DNA from: Lysobacter sp. M2-1
Lineage (GTDB): Bacteria > Pseudomonadota > Gammaproteobacteria > Xanthomonadales > Xanthomonadaceae
Direction of reading: 5' to 3'
NCBI RefSeq assembly: GCF_022662495.1
Contig: NZ_JAKPBU010000002.1
Span: forward strand, 62,001-126,000
DNA: 64,000 nt
This document shows, in pieces, positions 51,965 through 60,632 of this stretch. The notes beneath the pieces were generated by a model. It was not told where the DNA came from. It saw only the letters and a list, made by a program, of their open reading frames with translations, and did no database searches. The position numbers and the translations under genes were made by a program. Numbering within the stretch: the stretch's first letter is position 1; every line of letters begins with the position of its first letter.

Positions 51965-52648
51965 ATGTCGTCCGACCATCCGCTCGACAATCCGTTCTGG
52001 TCCGCGCTGCACAGCCTCCATGCGCATTTCGCGCTGGGCTCGGATGAGGTGCGGCGCTTCCCCGCCGACGTCGCGCCGTTCCTGGGCGTGGCGCACGCCG
52101 GAGTGGACACCGGCGGCGTGCTGGACAGCCTGGTGCCGCCGGGAGACTCGGTGTTGCTGATGGGCGTGGCGCCTGCGCGCGTGCCGCAGGGTTGGGCCTT
52201 GGAGGCGTTCGACGACCTGGCGCAGATGGCCTGCGACGGCGAAGTGGCCGTGCCGGAGGGACCACCGATCATTGAGTTGGGCCCGGAACACCGCGCCGAT
52301 GCGCTCGCGCTGACCGCGCTGGTCTACCCGCACTATTTCCGTCCGCGCACGATGGAGCTCGGCCGTTATTTCGGCATCTATGTCGAAGGCCGGCTCGCGG
52401 CGATGGCCGGCGAGCGCCTGGGCGCACCCGGCTTCCGCGAGATGAGCGCCATCTGCACCCATCCTGATTTCCTCGGCCGCGGTTATGCGCGGCGTCTGAC
52501 CGCCATGCTGAGCAACGACACCCTGCATAGCGGCAGACTGCCGTTCCTGCATGTCAGTCAGGCCAATGCGCGCGCGATGGCCCTGTACGAAGGGATGGGC
52601 TACCGGCTGCGCCGCACCATTCCGTTCTGGTCGCTGCGGCGCGCCTGA
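51965..52648 (+). CDS. GNAT acetyltransferase
   Basis: The 227-residue protein has a degenerate N-terminal half (about 1-95) and a C-terminal GNAT domain. The acetyl-CoA motif is ICTHPDFLGRGYARRLTAML, followed by LHVSQANARAMALYEGMGY, typical of FR47-like acetyltransferases. The substrate is unknown. It is divergent from the Tat PLP enzyme across 109 bp. Confidence 0.88.
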   Translation: MSSDHPLDNPFWSALHSLHAHFALGSDEVRRFPADVAPFLGVAHAGVDTGGVLDSLVPPGDSVLLMGVAPARVPQGWALEAFDDLAQMACDGEVAVPEGPPIIELGPEHRADALALTALVYPHYFRPRTMELGRYFGIYVEGRLAAMAGERLGAPGFREMSAICTHPDFLGRGYARRLTAMLSNDTLHSGRLPFLHVSQANARAMALYEGMGYRLRRTIPFWSLRRA

Positions 52649-52724
52649 TCCTGTCGCAGGACTGTCACGAAACCGTCGCATGCTCGCCATCGCGCCGCCA
52701 CGGCGTCGACAGGGTTGCAACGTC

Positions 52725-53210
52725 ATGCGGGTGAACACCGGAATCGTGCTGCTGGTATTGCTGTCGGCCTCCTGCCTGGCCATCGCCCAGCAGGCCTACA
52801 CGGGGATCGAGCAGAAGCTGACCCCGGGGCAATTGCGCGAAGTCGGCCTGAGCCCGAAGCAGCTCGAGCTGCTCAACCGCTATCTGCGCCAGGCCGAAGC
52901 TGCGGCGCCGCCGGTCGAGACTGCGCGCTATGAAACCGCGCAGGGCAAACCCCGACGTGATCCGACCTCGCTGATGGGCTTCAGCGACCAGCCGATCCGG
53001 AGCCGGCTCAAAGGCAGCGTCGCGGGCTGGGCGCCGGGTACCGTCTTCGAGCTGGAAAACGGCCAGCAGTGGAAGGTGCTCAAGGGCAGCATGAAGCTGC
53101 GCACGCCGTTCGAGACGCCGGACATCGTGGTGGTGCCGGGGATCGCCGGCCGCTGGTTTCTGCAGGTCGACGAAGACCTGCCCAAGGCCCGCGTCTACCG
53201 GATCGATTGA
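52725..53210 (+). CDS. Secreted hypothetical protein
   Basis: This 161-residue protein has a signal peptide (TGIVLLVLLSASCLAIAQ) and a mature domain containing LTPGQLREVGLSPKQLELLNRYL (helical) and a beta-rich end (GTVFELENGQQWKVLKGSMKLRT ... VVVPGIAGRWFLQVDED). Similar proteins occur in xanthomonads without assigned function. Start 52725 is chosen for the complete leader; the upstream frame belongs to the GNAT gene's tail. Confidence 0.75.
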   Translation: MRVNTGIVLLVLLSASCLAIAQQAYTGIEQKLTPGQLREVGLSPKQLELLNRYLRQAEAAAPPVETARYETAQGKPRRDPTSLMGFSDQPIRSRLKGSVAGWAPGTVFELENGQQWKVLKGSMKLRTPFETPDIVVVPGIAGRWFLQVDEDLPKARVYRID

Positions 53211-53258
53211 GCATGCTCGATCAAGCATGATCGATTGTGCGCGATCCACTGCCGCCTT

Positions 53259-53298
53259 GTGGGAGCGGCTTGAGCCGCGTGCTGTCCGGCACGCGGAA
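53259..53298. repeat. Single REP-like arm
   Basis: TTGTGGGAGCGGCTTGAGCC continues to GCGTG and is followed by GTCCGGCACGCGG. It is one arm of the GTGGGAGCGGC variant; no clear partner arm lies nearby. Confidence 0.55.
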
Positions 53299-53387
53299 TC
53301 AGGCACCACGAGGCGTTCGCGACCAGAGCCTGCCCCGGACCCGATCCGGGTTTGCTTCCACAGGATGCGATACGGGCACGGAAGCGC

Positions 53388-55109
53388 TCAGCGACCACCA
53401 CCACCGCCGCCACCGCCGCCGCCGCCGGAAGACCCGCCGCCACCGCTGCCCGAGGAACTGCCCGGCGGCGTCGATGACGACGCGATCTGCGAGGTGAACG
53501 CGCTGCCGATCGAGCGCGTCAGGCTGTCGAGGCTGTCCGCGCCGCCGCCGCGATACCAGGCCATGCCGGCCGTGGCAGCGGCCGCACTCGCAGCGCCGAC
53601 CGCGAAGGTGAACTTACGGGTCCAGGCTTCCTCGACCTCCAGCGCCACCGCATAGGGCAACAGCTGCTGGTAGCGTTCGGCGTTCAGCACGGGCGGCGCG
53701 TCGGGCCCGGGCAGGCGCGCAAGCTCGTCCTGTTCGGCCACGCTCAGATAGAGCTTGAGCCCGGCGATCTCGTCCATCAGCTTGCGCCCTTCGGGTGTCG
53801 GTGCGCGTATCAGGATCGCGAACACGATCAGGGTCGCGACCATGAGCGCGCCGACGAGGAAGATGAGCAGGACCCCGCCGCCCCCGCCGAGCAACATGGC
53901 GAGCGCGAAGCCGGCGACCGCGATGAGCGCGGCCATCGCCACACTCTTGCCGTTGTGCCGGAACATGCGCCCGTCGTAATCCTGCTTCAGCGCCGCCGCC
54001 TGCGCCTGTCCGGCCGCCTGCAGCCGCGTTGCGTTGGTCTTCTTCAGCTCGATTTCCTTGCCGCCGCCGAATAGCGACAACAGCGCGCGTTCGGACTTCG
54101 GCAGCGGCTCGCCTTCGGTCGAGGTGCGGACGAGCTTCCAGCTGTCGCTCAGCAGGCCCTTGTTGCGCTCGATGCGCAGGAAACCCTTCACCGCCAGGTC
54201 CAGCAGGTCGCAGGACAGGCAGCGCGGGTCGTGGCCCATGCGCTGGATGAAGCGCAGGGCCGCCGGCGAATAGCCCGGTGGCGGCTCGTAGCGCGCGATG
54301 ACGATGCCGGCGCGCGGATCGCGCCCCAGCGCACGCCAGCGGCGCAGGCAGAACACGAGCAGCGCGGCCAGCGTCGCCAGTGCGATCAGTACGCCGCGGT
54401 TGTCCTTGAGCAGCCACCAGACCCGCTGCGCCCGGGTCGGCGCGGCGACGATGCCCTTTGGGAAGGTGAGCACGATGGTCATGCCTTCCCCGGGCGCCAG
54501 CGGCTGGGTGAGGCGCCACTGCGCCGCGCCCGGCGCCACGATCCGCGCCTGGTAGCCCTGCGCCTGCGCGCCCTGCGGGCCGGTATAGCCCTCGGCGTGC
54601 AGCTGCGCTTCGGGCACCGCCTGCGGAAGGCGCACGTCGACCTGGCCGGATTCGATCGGAAATGCCCATCCGGTGCCGATCGCGTTCCAGTACAGCTCGT
54701 CATGTCCGGCGAAAAAGCCCAGCTGCCGGGTGGTGCGGTAGCGCAGGGTGTAGGTGTAGTCGGCCGGGACCGGCAGGAAATCGTCGTTGCCGGTATTGAT
54801 GCGCACGCCGTTGCCGAGCTTCTCGGTGAACCAGGGCTCGGTCCTGCCGTTGCGGAGCACCTCGATCATCTCGAACCCGACCACGACGCGGTTGCCGTGG
54901 CGATCCCGATAGCGGGTGGGAAAGTCGCGATAGATCCCGCGCCGGATCTGGCTGCCCTCGGCACGCACCCGGATGCGCTCGGCGACCTCGAGGCTGCCGT
55001 CGGCATTGACCTGGACCTCGCTGTCGTAGGCCAGGATGCGTTCCTGGGCATGCGCCTGATGCCAGCAGGCGGCCAGCACGAGCAGCAGAGCGGTCAGCAA
55101 CGTTTTCAT
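53388..55109 (-). CDS. DUF2207 membrane protein with poly-Gly tail
   Basis: This 573-residue protein has a signal peptide (KTLLTALLLVLAACWHQAHA), the DUF2207 beta-sandwich (ILAYDSEVQVNADGSLEVAERI and RRGIYRDFPTRYRDRHGN), a membrane helix (VLIALATLAALLVFCL), a cytoplasmic domain, two more helices (VAMAALIAVAGFALAMLLGG and GVLLIFLVGALMVATLIVF) and an extreme Gly/Ser tail of about 25 residues. It overlaps the LemA gene by 4 bp. The pair is common and probably acts in envelope organisation; the role is unknown. Confidence 0.9.
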   Translation of the reverse strand: MKTLLTALLLVLAACWHQAHAQERILAYDSEVQVNADGSLEVAERIRVRAEGSQIRRGIYRDFPTRYRDRHGNRVVVGFEMIEVLRNGRTEPWFTEKLGNGVRINTGNDDFLPVPADYTYTLRYRTTRQLGFFAGHDELYWNAIGTGWAFPIESGQVDVRLPQAVPEAQLHAEGYTGPQGAQAQGYQARIVAPGAAQWRLTQPLAPGEGMTIVLTFPKGIVAAPTRAQRVWWLLKDNRGVLIALATLAALLVFCLRRWRALGRDPRAGIVIARYEPPPGYSPAALRFIQRMGHDPRCLSCDLLDLAVKGFLRIERNKGLLSDSWKLVRTSTEGEPLPKSERALLSLFGGGKEIELKKTNATRLQAAGQAQAAALKQDYDGRMFRHNGKSVAMAALIAVAGFALAMLLGGGGGVLLIFLVGALMVATLIVFAILIRAPTPEGRKLMDEIAGLKLYLSVAEQDELARLPGPDAPPVLNAERYQQLLPYAVALEVEEAWTRKFTFAVGAASAAAATAGMAWYRGGGADSLDSLTRSIGSAFTSQIASSSTPPGSSSGSGGGGSSGGGGGGGGGGGR

Positions 55110-55657
55110 CGCGCCATCTCCACTTTCACCGCGGCGCGGCTGTCGGCTTGCGCCTGGAAGAACTCGATCGCGCCGAAGCCGGCGGCTTTCGCTACGAGCA
55201 CGTCGGGCACGCGCTGGGTGGCATCGGTGTAGTCGCGCACGGCGCCGTTGTAGAAGCGGCGCGCGTACTGCAGCTGTTCCTCGGTATCGACCAGGTCGCG
55301 CTGCAACTGGGCGAAATTCTGGTTGGCCTTGAGGTCCGGATAGGCTTCCTGCAGTGCCAGCAGGCGCACGAGACCCTGCTCCAGCGCCTCCTCGACCTCG
55401 CCGAGCCGTGACGGCTCGCGCAGACCGACTGCCTGTGCGCGCAGTTCGGTGACCGCGCGCAGCGTCGCGGCTTCGTGCCCCGCGTAGCCCTGCACCGCGG
55501 CGACCAGCTGCGGCACCAGGTCGTGACGGCGTTGCAGTTGCACGTCGATGTCGGCCCAGGCCGTGCGGGTCTGGTTGCGCAGGCGGACCAGGCGGTTGAA
55601 TGCGAGTACGCCCCACGCCACCAGCGCCAGGGCGGGCAGCAGCAGCCAAATCGACAT
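55106..55657 (-). CDS. lemA: LemA family protein
   Basis: The 183-residue protein has an N-terminal membrane helix (IWLLLPALALVAWGVLAF) and the LemA four-helix bundle, with RNQTRTAWADIDVQLQRRHDLVPQLV, LQEAYPDLKANQNFAQLQ and TEEQLQYARRFYNGAVRDY (quoted in parts; diagnostic PDLKANQNF). LemA proteins face the periplasm or cytoplasm as membrane-bound coiled domains. The stop overlaps the DUF2207 start, so the two genes form an operon. Confidence 0.95.
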   Translation of the reverse strand: MSIWLLLPALALVAWGVLAFNRLVRLRNQTRTAWADIDVQLQRRHDLVPQLVAAVQGYAGHEAATLRAVTELRAQAVGLREPSRLGEVEEALEQGLVRLLALQEAYPDLKANQNFAQLQRDLVDTEEQLQYARRFYNGAVRDYTDATQRVPDVLVAKAAGFGAIEFFQAQADSRAAVKVEMAR

Positions 55658-55817
55658 GATCCAATCGCTCCAGGTGCGGATATGGGATGTTAAACGTGCC
55701 CGCTCATGCCGGCGGCCATCCGGCAGCGAGTGGTCGCGGGTTCATCGCCGATTCGTCCGCTTGCGCGGCAATGCGCCTAGACTGGTGGCCGGTCTCCCGG
55801 TCCTTGTCAGAAAGTCG

Positions 55818-56855
55818 ATGCAAATCCCCGTTTTCGCGGGACTGATGTTGGTTGTGGCCCTGCTCGTGGGCTGTCAGCGCGAGCAGCCGGCTTCCGCGGC
55901 CGCTCCAGTGCGCGGCAAGACCACGGCCGACAGCGGGGCCATCAGTACTCCGCGCCCCGTGACCGATGTTCTGCCCACGCCCAAGGACGTGCTGGACGGC
56001 ACCCACTGGCCTGCGGCGCGGGTCGGCGAAGGGGAGGCGAATATCAGCTGCAGCACCGATTACGAGCTGGGCGACGGCATGCCGCTGGCGAACCTGGAGT
56101 ACTTCAGCGTGCTCGACGCGATGGATCGATGCCGCGACGAGGGTCTGGTGCGCCTGCATTACCGCGGCAAGATCGATGCCGGCTTCGCCGACCTGGTCGA
56201 GCGCGTAGCCGCCATGTCCGAGCGCATGGAAATCGACAACCGGATCCTCGACCTGGATTCGGCGGGTGGCCAGGTCGAAGACGCGATCCGTGCCGGCGAT
56301 GCCATCGGCGCCGGGCACTGGACGCTGTGGGTGCGCGAGGGCGCCGTGTGCCACAGCGCCTGCGTGCTGATCCTGGCGGCGGGCGACAACCGGCTGATCT
56401 CCGGCGACGTCGGCATCCATCGCATGATCCGCATGAGCTCCACCGCCAGCACCCGCGCCGAGCTCAACAAGGAACTGCGCGAAGTGCAGAAGCAGCTGCA
56501 GGACTACCTGGAGCGCAACGGCGCTGCACTGGCCATTGCCGACCTGATGATGACGGTGCCCAGCCGCGATCTGCGCATGCTCACCCAGGAAGAGCTGCGC
56601 GAATACGGTCTGTCCGGTGCCAATGCGGTGCAGGAGGATCTGGAACGTATCGCCCTGTTGCGCAGTTGCGGCCAGGACTTCGTGCGCAGGAAGGAAGGCT
56701 TCATGCGCGAGTTCGGCCAGAGCTGCGCGCGCCAGGGCCAGCACGTGGAGGCGATGAACGACTGCAGCCGCAAGCTGCGCGAGCGCTTCGGCTTCCCGGA
56801 CAAGGCGTGTCCGGACGAGACCCCGATGCCCGAGGCCGATCTTTCGCTGCAGTAG
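55818..56855 (+). CDS. Lipoprotein with ClpP/crotonase-like fold (COG3904-type)
   Basis: This 345-residue protein has a lipoprotein leader (FAGLMLVVALLVGC, Cys19). Its core resembles periplasmic ClpP-fold proteins of the COG3904 type: RILDLDSAGGQVEDAIRAGD for the oxyanion region and CHSACVLILAAGDNRLI with S180 as candidate nucleophile, then GDVGIHRMIRM. The last 120 residues are helical and charged. It could be a membrane-anchored serine protease or a non-catalytic member; a His/Asp partner is not certain. Confidence 0.75.
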   Translation: MQIPVFAGLMLVVALLVGCQREQPASAAAPVRGKTTADSGAISTPRPVTDVLPTPKDVLDGTHWPAARVGEGEANISCSTDYELGDGMPLANLEYFSVLDAMDRCRDEGLVRLHYRGKIDAGFADLVERVAAMSERMEIDNRILDLDSAGGQVEDAIRAGDAIGAGHWTLWVREGAVCHSACVLILAAGDNRLISGDVGIHRMIRMSSTASTRAELNKELREVQKQLQDYLERNGAALAIADLMMTVPSRDLRMLTQEELREYGLSGANAVQEDLERIALLRSCGQDFVRRKEGFMREFGQSCARQGQHVEAMNDCSRKLRERFGFPDKACPDETPMPEADLSLQ

Positions 56856-56949
56856 CGCCACTCGCCCCGGCATGCGCTGCCGCGCCGGTGGCCGGGCACC
56901 AGTCAGCTGTGGCGGGCGCCCGCTACCCGTTCTTCCGCACGTTCGTCCG

Positions 56950-57177
56950 TCAGCCTGCGCGCACGTGGATCTCGAGCTGGCCGGTCGTCACCACCTGCCC
57001 GGCGCGGATCTTGCAGGTCTTGCGCAGTTCGACTTCGCCATCCACCCGCACCGCACCGGTGGCCACCAGCTGCTTGCCGGCGCCGCCGCTGTCGCAGGCG
57101 CCGGCCAGTTTGAGCAGCTGGTTGAGCTCGATGAAGTCGCGTTCCAGTTCGAAGTCGATGCGTTGCACGGCCGTCAT
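56950..57177 (-). CDS. S4-domain RNA-binding protein (YbcJ-like)
   Basis: The 75-residue protein is a single S4-like RNA-binding domain: ELNQLLKLAGACDSGGAGKQLVATGAVRVDG followed by ELRKTCKIRAGQVV (quoted in parts; key residues KLAG, GKQLV, RVDG, TCKIRAG). Its ATG overlaps the stop of the membrane-protein gene by 4 bp. It is the third gene of the ECF operon. YbcJ-type proteins bind structured RNA; the target is unknown. Confidence 0.85.
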   Translation of the reverse strand: MTAVQRIDFELERDFIELNQLLKLAGACDSGGAGKQLVATGAVRVDGEVELRKTCKIRAGQVVTTGQLEIHVRAG

Positions 57178-57833
57178 TCCTGTTCGAAACGTGCGATCTC
57201 GTCGAGCAGACGCCGGCCACGGCGGATGCCATCGCAGCCGTCGGCCATGTCGCGATCCGGAAGGGGCCCGCGATGCGCCCGCCATGCGGTCCACGCCCAG
57301 GTCCCCAGCAGTCCGGCGATGCCGACGGCCAGGCTCAGCCAGATCCACGCGGGCGTCGGAAGGCTGCGGTCGACATCGCCAAGGCCGGCGAAGCCGAGCA
57401 CCACGATCACCCACATGATCCACCACGGCAGCCCGCAGACATTGGAGTTCACGGTGTGGAAGCGCAACAGCCGGGCCATCTGCTTCTGGATCACGACCAC
57501 CGGCGCCGAGTAGTCGATCATGGCCACCAGGCCGAGGGTCAATCCGGCCATTGCCGCGGTGATCACGCCGAAGGCGTGCAGCAGCACGCCCGATGCGAAC
57601 AGGGCCGGCACGTCGAGGTTGCGCGACCAGCAGGCGACGCCCAGCACGATGATCCCCACGCCGAGCAGCAGTTGCAGCCATTGCCCGAACACCAGCGATC
57701 GCAGCCCCCTACGCGCGTTGTCCAGCTTGCGTTCGCGCAGCAGTTCCAGCTGCAGCCGGTCCTGCCGCGACAGGCGTGCGTCCAGTGTCTGCCAGGCGCT
57801 TTTGAAGTCGTCGAGTTCCATGGTGGTGTCCAT
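57174..57833 (-). CDS. Membrane protein in ECF operon, probable anti-sigma factor
   Basis: This 219-residue protein has an N-terminal cytoplasmic region rich in charge (FKSAWQTLDARLSRQDRLQL) and four membrane helices (for example WLQLLLGVGIIVLGVACW, TPAWIWLSLAVGIAGLLGTW). The position, 25 bp after an ECF sigma gene, and the helical cytoplasmic N-terminus fit an anti-sigma factor, but no anti-sigma zinc motif is visible. The start is 57833 or 57821. Confidence 0.6.
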   Translation of the reverse strand: MDTTMELDDFKSAWQTLDARLSRQDRLQLELLRERKLDNARRGLRSLVFGQWLQLLLGVGIIVLGVACWSRNLDVPALFASGVLLHAFGVITAAMAGLTLGLVAMIDYSAPVVVIQKQMARLLRFHTVNSNVCGLPWWIMWVIVVLGFAGLGDVDRSLPTPAWIWLSLAVGIAGLLGTWAWTAWRAHRGPLPDRDMADGCDGIRRGRRLLDEIARFEQE

Positions 57834-57858
57834 CGTGTCGTGTCTATGAGTGAAAAGG

Positions 57859-58380
57859 TCAGAGTTCGTCGCGGATGCGCTGTTTCAGGCGTCCGATCTT
57901 GGTGGAGACATTGGTTTCGCTGATGCCGAGGATCTCCGCGATCTCGCGCTGCGGCCGTTCGTCGAGATAGAGCAGCAGCAGGGCCCGGTCCAGGGGCGGC
58001 TGCCGGTCCACGAAACCCTGCAGCAGGCGCAACAGCTGCGCGCTTTCGTGGTCGGTCGGCTGGGCGTCGGCCAGGTCGTGCAGGTCTTCGTCCAGTGGCA
58101 CCGTATGGCGCTGTTGCCGGGCATGGCCGCGCACGAAGTCGATCCCCACGTTCAGGGCGACCCGGTACATCCAGGTGGTGAAGCTGCGCGCCGGGTCGTA
58201 GCCGGGCCAGGCGCGCCACAACTGCGCGGCGATCTCCTGTACCAGGTCGGCGCGGTCTTCCGGATGCCGACAGTAGGTATTGGCCACCTTGAACACGATC
58301 GCGCGATGGCGTTCGAGCAGGTCGCTGAACGCTTCGCGCGCGCTGGCGTCCGTTTTTTCCCTGGGCATCACGCTGTCCAT
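57859..58380 (-). CDS. ECF-type RNA polymerase sigma factor
   Basis: The 173 residues show sigma region 2 (HRAIVFKVANTYCRHPEDRADLVQEIAAQLWRA, key motif DLVQEIAAQLW) and region 4 (LYLDERPQREIAEILGISETNVSTKIGRL). It is the first gene of a three-gene operon with a membrane protein and an S4 RNA-binding protein. Start 58380 is taken; 58368 (MPREK) is possible. The signal it responds to is not evident. Confidence 0.92.
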   Translation of the reverse strand: MDSVMPREKTDASAREAFSDLLERHRAIVFKVANTYCRHPEDRADLVQEIAAQLWRAWPGYDPARSFTTWMYRVALNVGIDFVRGHARQQRHTVPLDEDLHDLADAQPTDHESAQLLRLLQGFVDRQPPLDRALLLLYLDERPQREIAEILGISETNVSTKIGRLKQRIRDEL

Positions 58381-58549
58381 CCTGCCTGTTCCGTGTCCGC
58401 GGGTCCGGCGCCCGCGCGCCGCTCGCAGACATGATTCGGACCAATGGACGGTTTCTCACATGCGTAGGCGCATGATGCCCGCCGGCGCGCGGCGATGGTG
58501 GACACCCCAGGGGTAGAATTCGGTCCGCCCCCGCAACACCTACCCCCCG

Positions 58550-59089
58550 ATGAAGGTCTTGCATTGCATGCTGCTGGCGACGTGGCTGGCAGCGTCCGCT
58601 GCCGTCGCGCAGGAATCCACCGTACCCGCAGGTGCGGGACAACCCGCGCCGGCACATCAGATCCCCACGCAGCCGCCCGCCCAGCCGGTCTCCGGCCAGC
58701 AGTTGAGCCCACAGCAACAGGCGGCGGTGAAGAAGCAGAATGCCGAGATGGCCGATGCGGCGCAGCAGGTCGTGGCGCTGGTCGATGCGGGTCGCGCCGG
58801 TGAGGTGTGGGATGGCGCGTCGGCAGTGATGAAGCGTCTGGTCCCGCGCGACGAGTTCATCAACCAGGTCGGCAGCGATCGCGATCGCCTGGGCAAGGCG
58901 CTCGAGCGCGGCGAGCCGGGCGTAAGCCGCACCCAGTTCCCGGCCGGCGCGCGGGTGCCGCAGGGCATGTACGTCAACGTGGCAATGCCGACCCGTTTCC
59001 TGAAGTCGCCCGGACCCGTGCGGGAGCTGGTCTCGTTCCGGTTCGACGAGGACCGCATCTGGCGCGTAGCCGGATACAGCGTGCGGTAG
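58550..59089 (+). CDS. Secreted DUF4019 family protein
   Basis: This 179-residue protein has a signal peptide (HCMLLATWLAASAAVAQ), a Gln/Pro-rich linker (QIPTQPPAQPVSGQQLSPQQ) and a DUF4019 domain (ALVDAGRAGEVWDGASAVMK and PGPVRELVSFRFDEDRIWRVAGY). The function of DUF4019 is unknown. It is divergent from the ECF operon and might be part of its regulon (inference). Confidence 0.82.
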   Translation: MKVLHCMLLATWLAASAAVAQESTVPAGAGQPAPAHQIPTQPPAQPVSGQQLSPQQQAAVKKQNAEMADAAQQVVALVDAGRAGEVWDGASAVMKRLVPRDEFINQVGSDRDRLGKALERGEPGVSRTQFPAGARVPQGMYVNVAMPTRFLKSPGPVRELVSFRFDEDRIWRVAGYSVR

Positions 59090-59155
59090 TCGGCGCTGCG
59101 GCGCCGACGAAGATCGGCTCATTGGGGCGTCGGGGGCGTAGCCCCGACCTGTGCG
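59088..59155. repeat. Degenerate repeat hairpins
   Basis: GTCGGCGCTGCGGCGCCGAC is a perfect hairpin, followed by GGGGCGTCGGGGGCGTAGCC then CCGACCTG. These are relatives of the AGGTCGG-type arms seen at 15549 and 17737. They separate two convergent genes. Confidence 0.6.
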
Positions 59156-59845
59156 CTAGCCGCCCTTCACGAGCTGCGGGAACTGCCGTTTCAGGTTCAC
59201 CAGCTTCGGGGCGTCGTGATAGACGATGTACGGCTCGTTCGGGTGGTGCCGCATGTAGTCCTGGTGGTAGTCCTCGGCCTGGTAGAAGCGCGTCAGCGGC
59301 GCCACCTGGGTCACGATCGGCTTCGGATAGGCCTTCGCCGCATCGAGCTGCGCGATATAGGCCTGCGCAACGCGTTTCTGCTCCGGGTTGCCATAGAAGA
59401 TCGCGGAGCGGTATTGGGTGCCGACATCGGGGCCTTGGCGGTTGAGCTGGGTGGGATCGTGCGCGACCGAGAAGAACACCTTCAGCAGCTGGCCGTAGCT
59501 GATGACCGAGGGGTCGTATTCGACCCGCACGGCTTCGGCATAGCCCGTGCGGCCCCTGCTGACATCGTCGTAATTTACCGGCGGCCGGGTACTGCCGCCC
59601 GCATATCCCGAGGTGACCTGGCCGACACCCTTGAGCTGTTCGAAGACAGCCTCCACGCCCCAGAAGCAGCCGCCGGCGAATACCGCGACCGCCGGCTTGC
59701 CAGTCGTGTCGTCGGGCACGTCCGCATCGGACTGCGGATCCGGCAATGTCGCGGCCTTCTGGCCGTTGGCTTGGCCCGGGCTGCAGGCACTGGCGGCGAC
59801 CAGTGCGAAGGCGAGCAGGGCGACGCGAAGGGTGCCGATGTGCAT
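59156..59845 (-). CDS. msrA: Peptide methionine sulfoxide reductase A, exported
   Basis: MsrA reduces methionine-S-sulfoxide in proteins. The 229 residues have a lipoprotein-type leader (LLAFALVAASAC, Cys21) and the catalytic GGCFWGVEAVF with Cys60. GTQYRSAIFY and the C-terminal resolving region are also present, but a second Cys is not obvious. The enzyme is probably anchored in the periplasm. It lies 30 bp after the exported MsrB gene on the same strand. Confidence 0.95.
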   Translation of the reverse strand: MHIGTLRVALLAFALVAASACSPGQANGQKAATLPDPQSDADVPDDTTGKPAVAVFAGGCFWGVEAVFEQLKGVGQVTSGYAGGSTRPPVNYDDVSRGRTGYAEAVRVEYDPSVISYGQLLKVFFSVAHDPTQLNRQGPDVGTQYRSAIFYGNPEQKRVAQAYIAQLDAAKAYPKPIVTQVAPLTRFYQAEDYHQDYMRHHPNEPYIVYHDAPKLVNLKRQFPQLVKGG

Positions 59846-59875
59846 GGGGATCTCCAGCGGAATAGTGAGGCGGCC

Positions 59876-60469
59876 TCAGGCGGCCTTGGCGAAGCGAAGC
59901 GATACGGAGTTCATGCAGTAGCGCAGACCGGTCGGCTCGGGACCATCGTCGAACACGTGGCCCAGGTGAGCGTCGCAGCGTGCGCAGGCCACTTCCGTGC
60001 GCGTCATGCCGTAGCTGGTGTCGCGACGCTCCACCACGTTCTGGCGCGCGATCGATTTCCAGAAACTTGGCCACCCGGTTCCCGATTCGAACTTGGTCTT
60101 CGAATCGAATAACGCCGTGTCGCAGCAGATGCAGCGGAACACGCCTTTCCCGTGCACCTTGAGCAGCTCCCCGCTGAAGGCGCGTTCGGTCCCCTCGTGG
60201 CGCGTGACCTGGTAGGCGAGCGGGGAAAGCTGCCGACGCCATTCGGCGTCGCTCTTGACCACCATCGGCACGGTGGCGACGCGCACGCGTTTGCCGTCAT
60301 TGGAAAATTCGACGATCTCCACCGATTCGGGCAGCGCCCTGGGTGCGCCCGACGCGGCGACGCTGTCACGGCTGCAGCCCAATGCCAGCGCACTGAGCGA
60401 CAAGGCAGCGCCGGTGAGGAAACGGCGACGGCCTGGGGAGTGAAGAGGAGGGGCTAGGGCGGGTCGCAC
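59876..60469 (-). CDS. msrB: Peptide methionine sulfoxide reductase B, Tat-type leader
   Basis: MsrB reduces methionine-R-sulfoxide. The leader [20 protein letters not shown] has a twin-arginine motif and a lipobox-like GC at residues 31-32. The catalytic domain shows CICC and CARC zinc pairs, [12 protein letters not shown] and the catalytic Cys185 in RYCMNSVSL. The start is a GTG at 60469; no ATG precedes the Arg motif. It is 30 bp upstream of msrA, making a periplasmic repair pair. Confidence 0.93.
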   Translation of the reverse strand: MRPALAPPLHSPGRRRFLTGAALSLSALALGCSRDSVAASGAPRALPESVEIVEFSNDGKRVRVATVPMVVKSDAEWRRQLSPLAYQVTRHEGTERAFSGELLKVHGKGVFRCICCDTALFDSKTKFESGTGWPSFWKSIARQNVVERRDTSYGMTRTEVACARCDAHLGHVFDDGPEPTGLRYCMNSVSLRFAKAA

Positions 60470-60632
60470 GGCGAGTCTCTGCCTGTGGCTTCATATGGGT
60501 ATACGACGTCCGCAGCAGAAAGGTTACTTCGCGGCCTCGATCCGTACCCGTTCCACGCCGCAGCATCAGCTGTGATTCACGTTGGATGCTCGGCCCCTCC
60601 ACCCGCGCTGGAATGCGGCTGGACCGGCCGCT

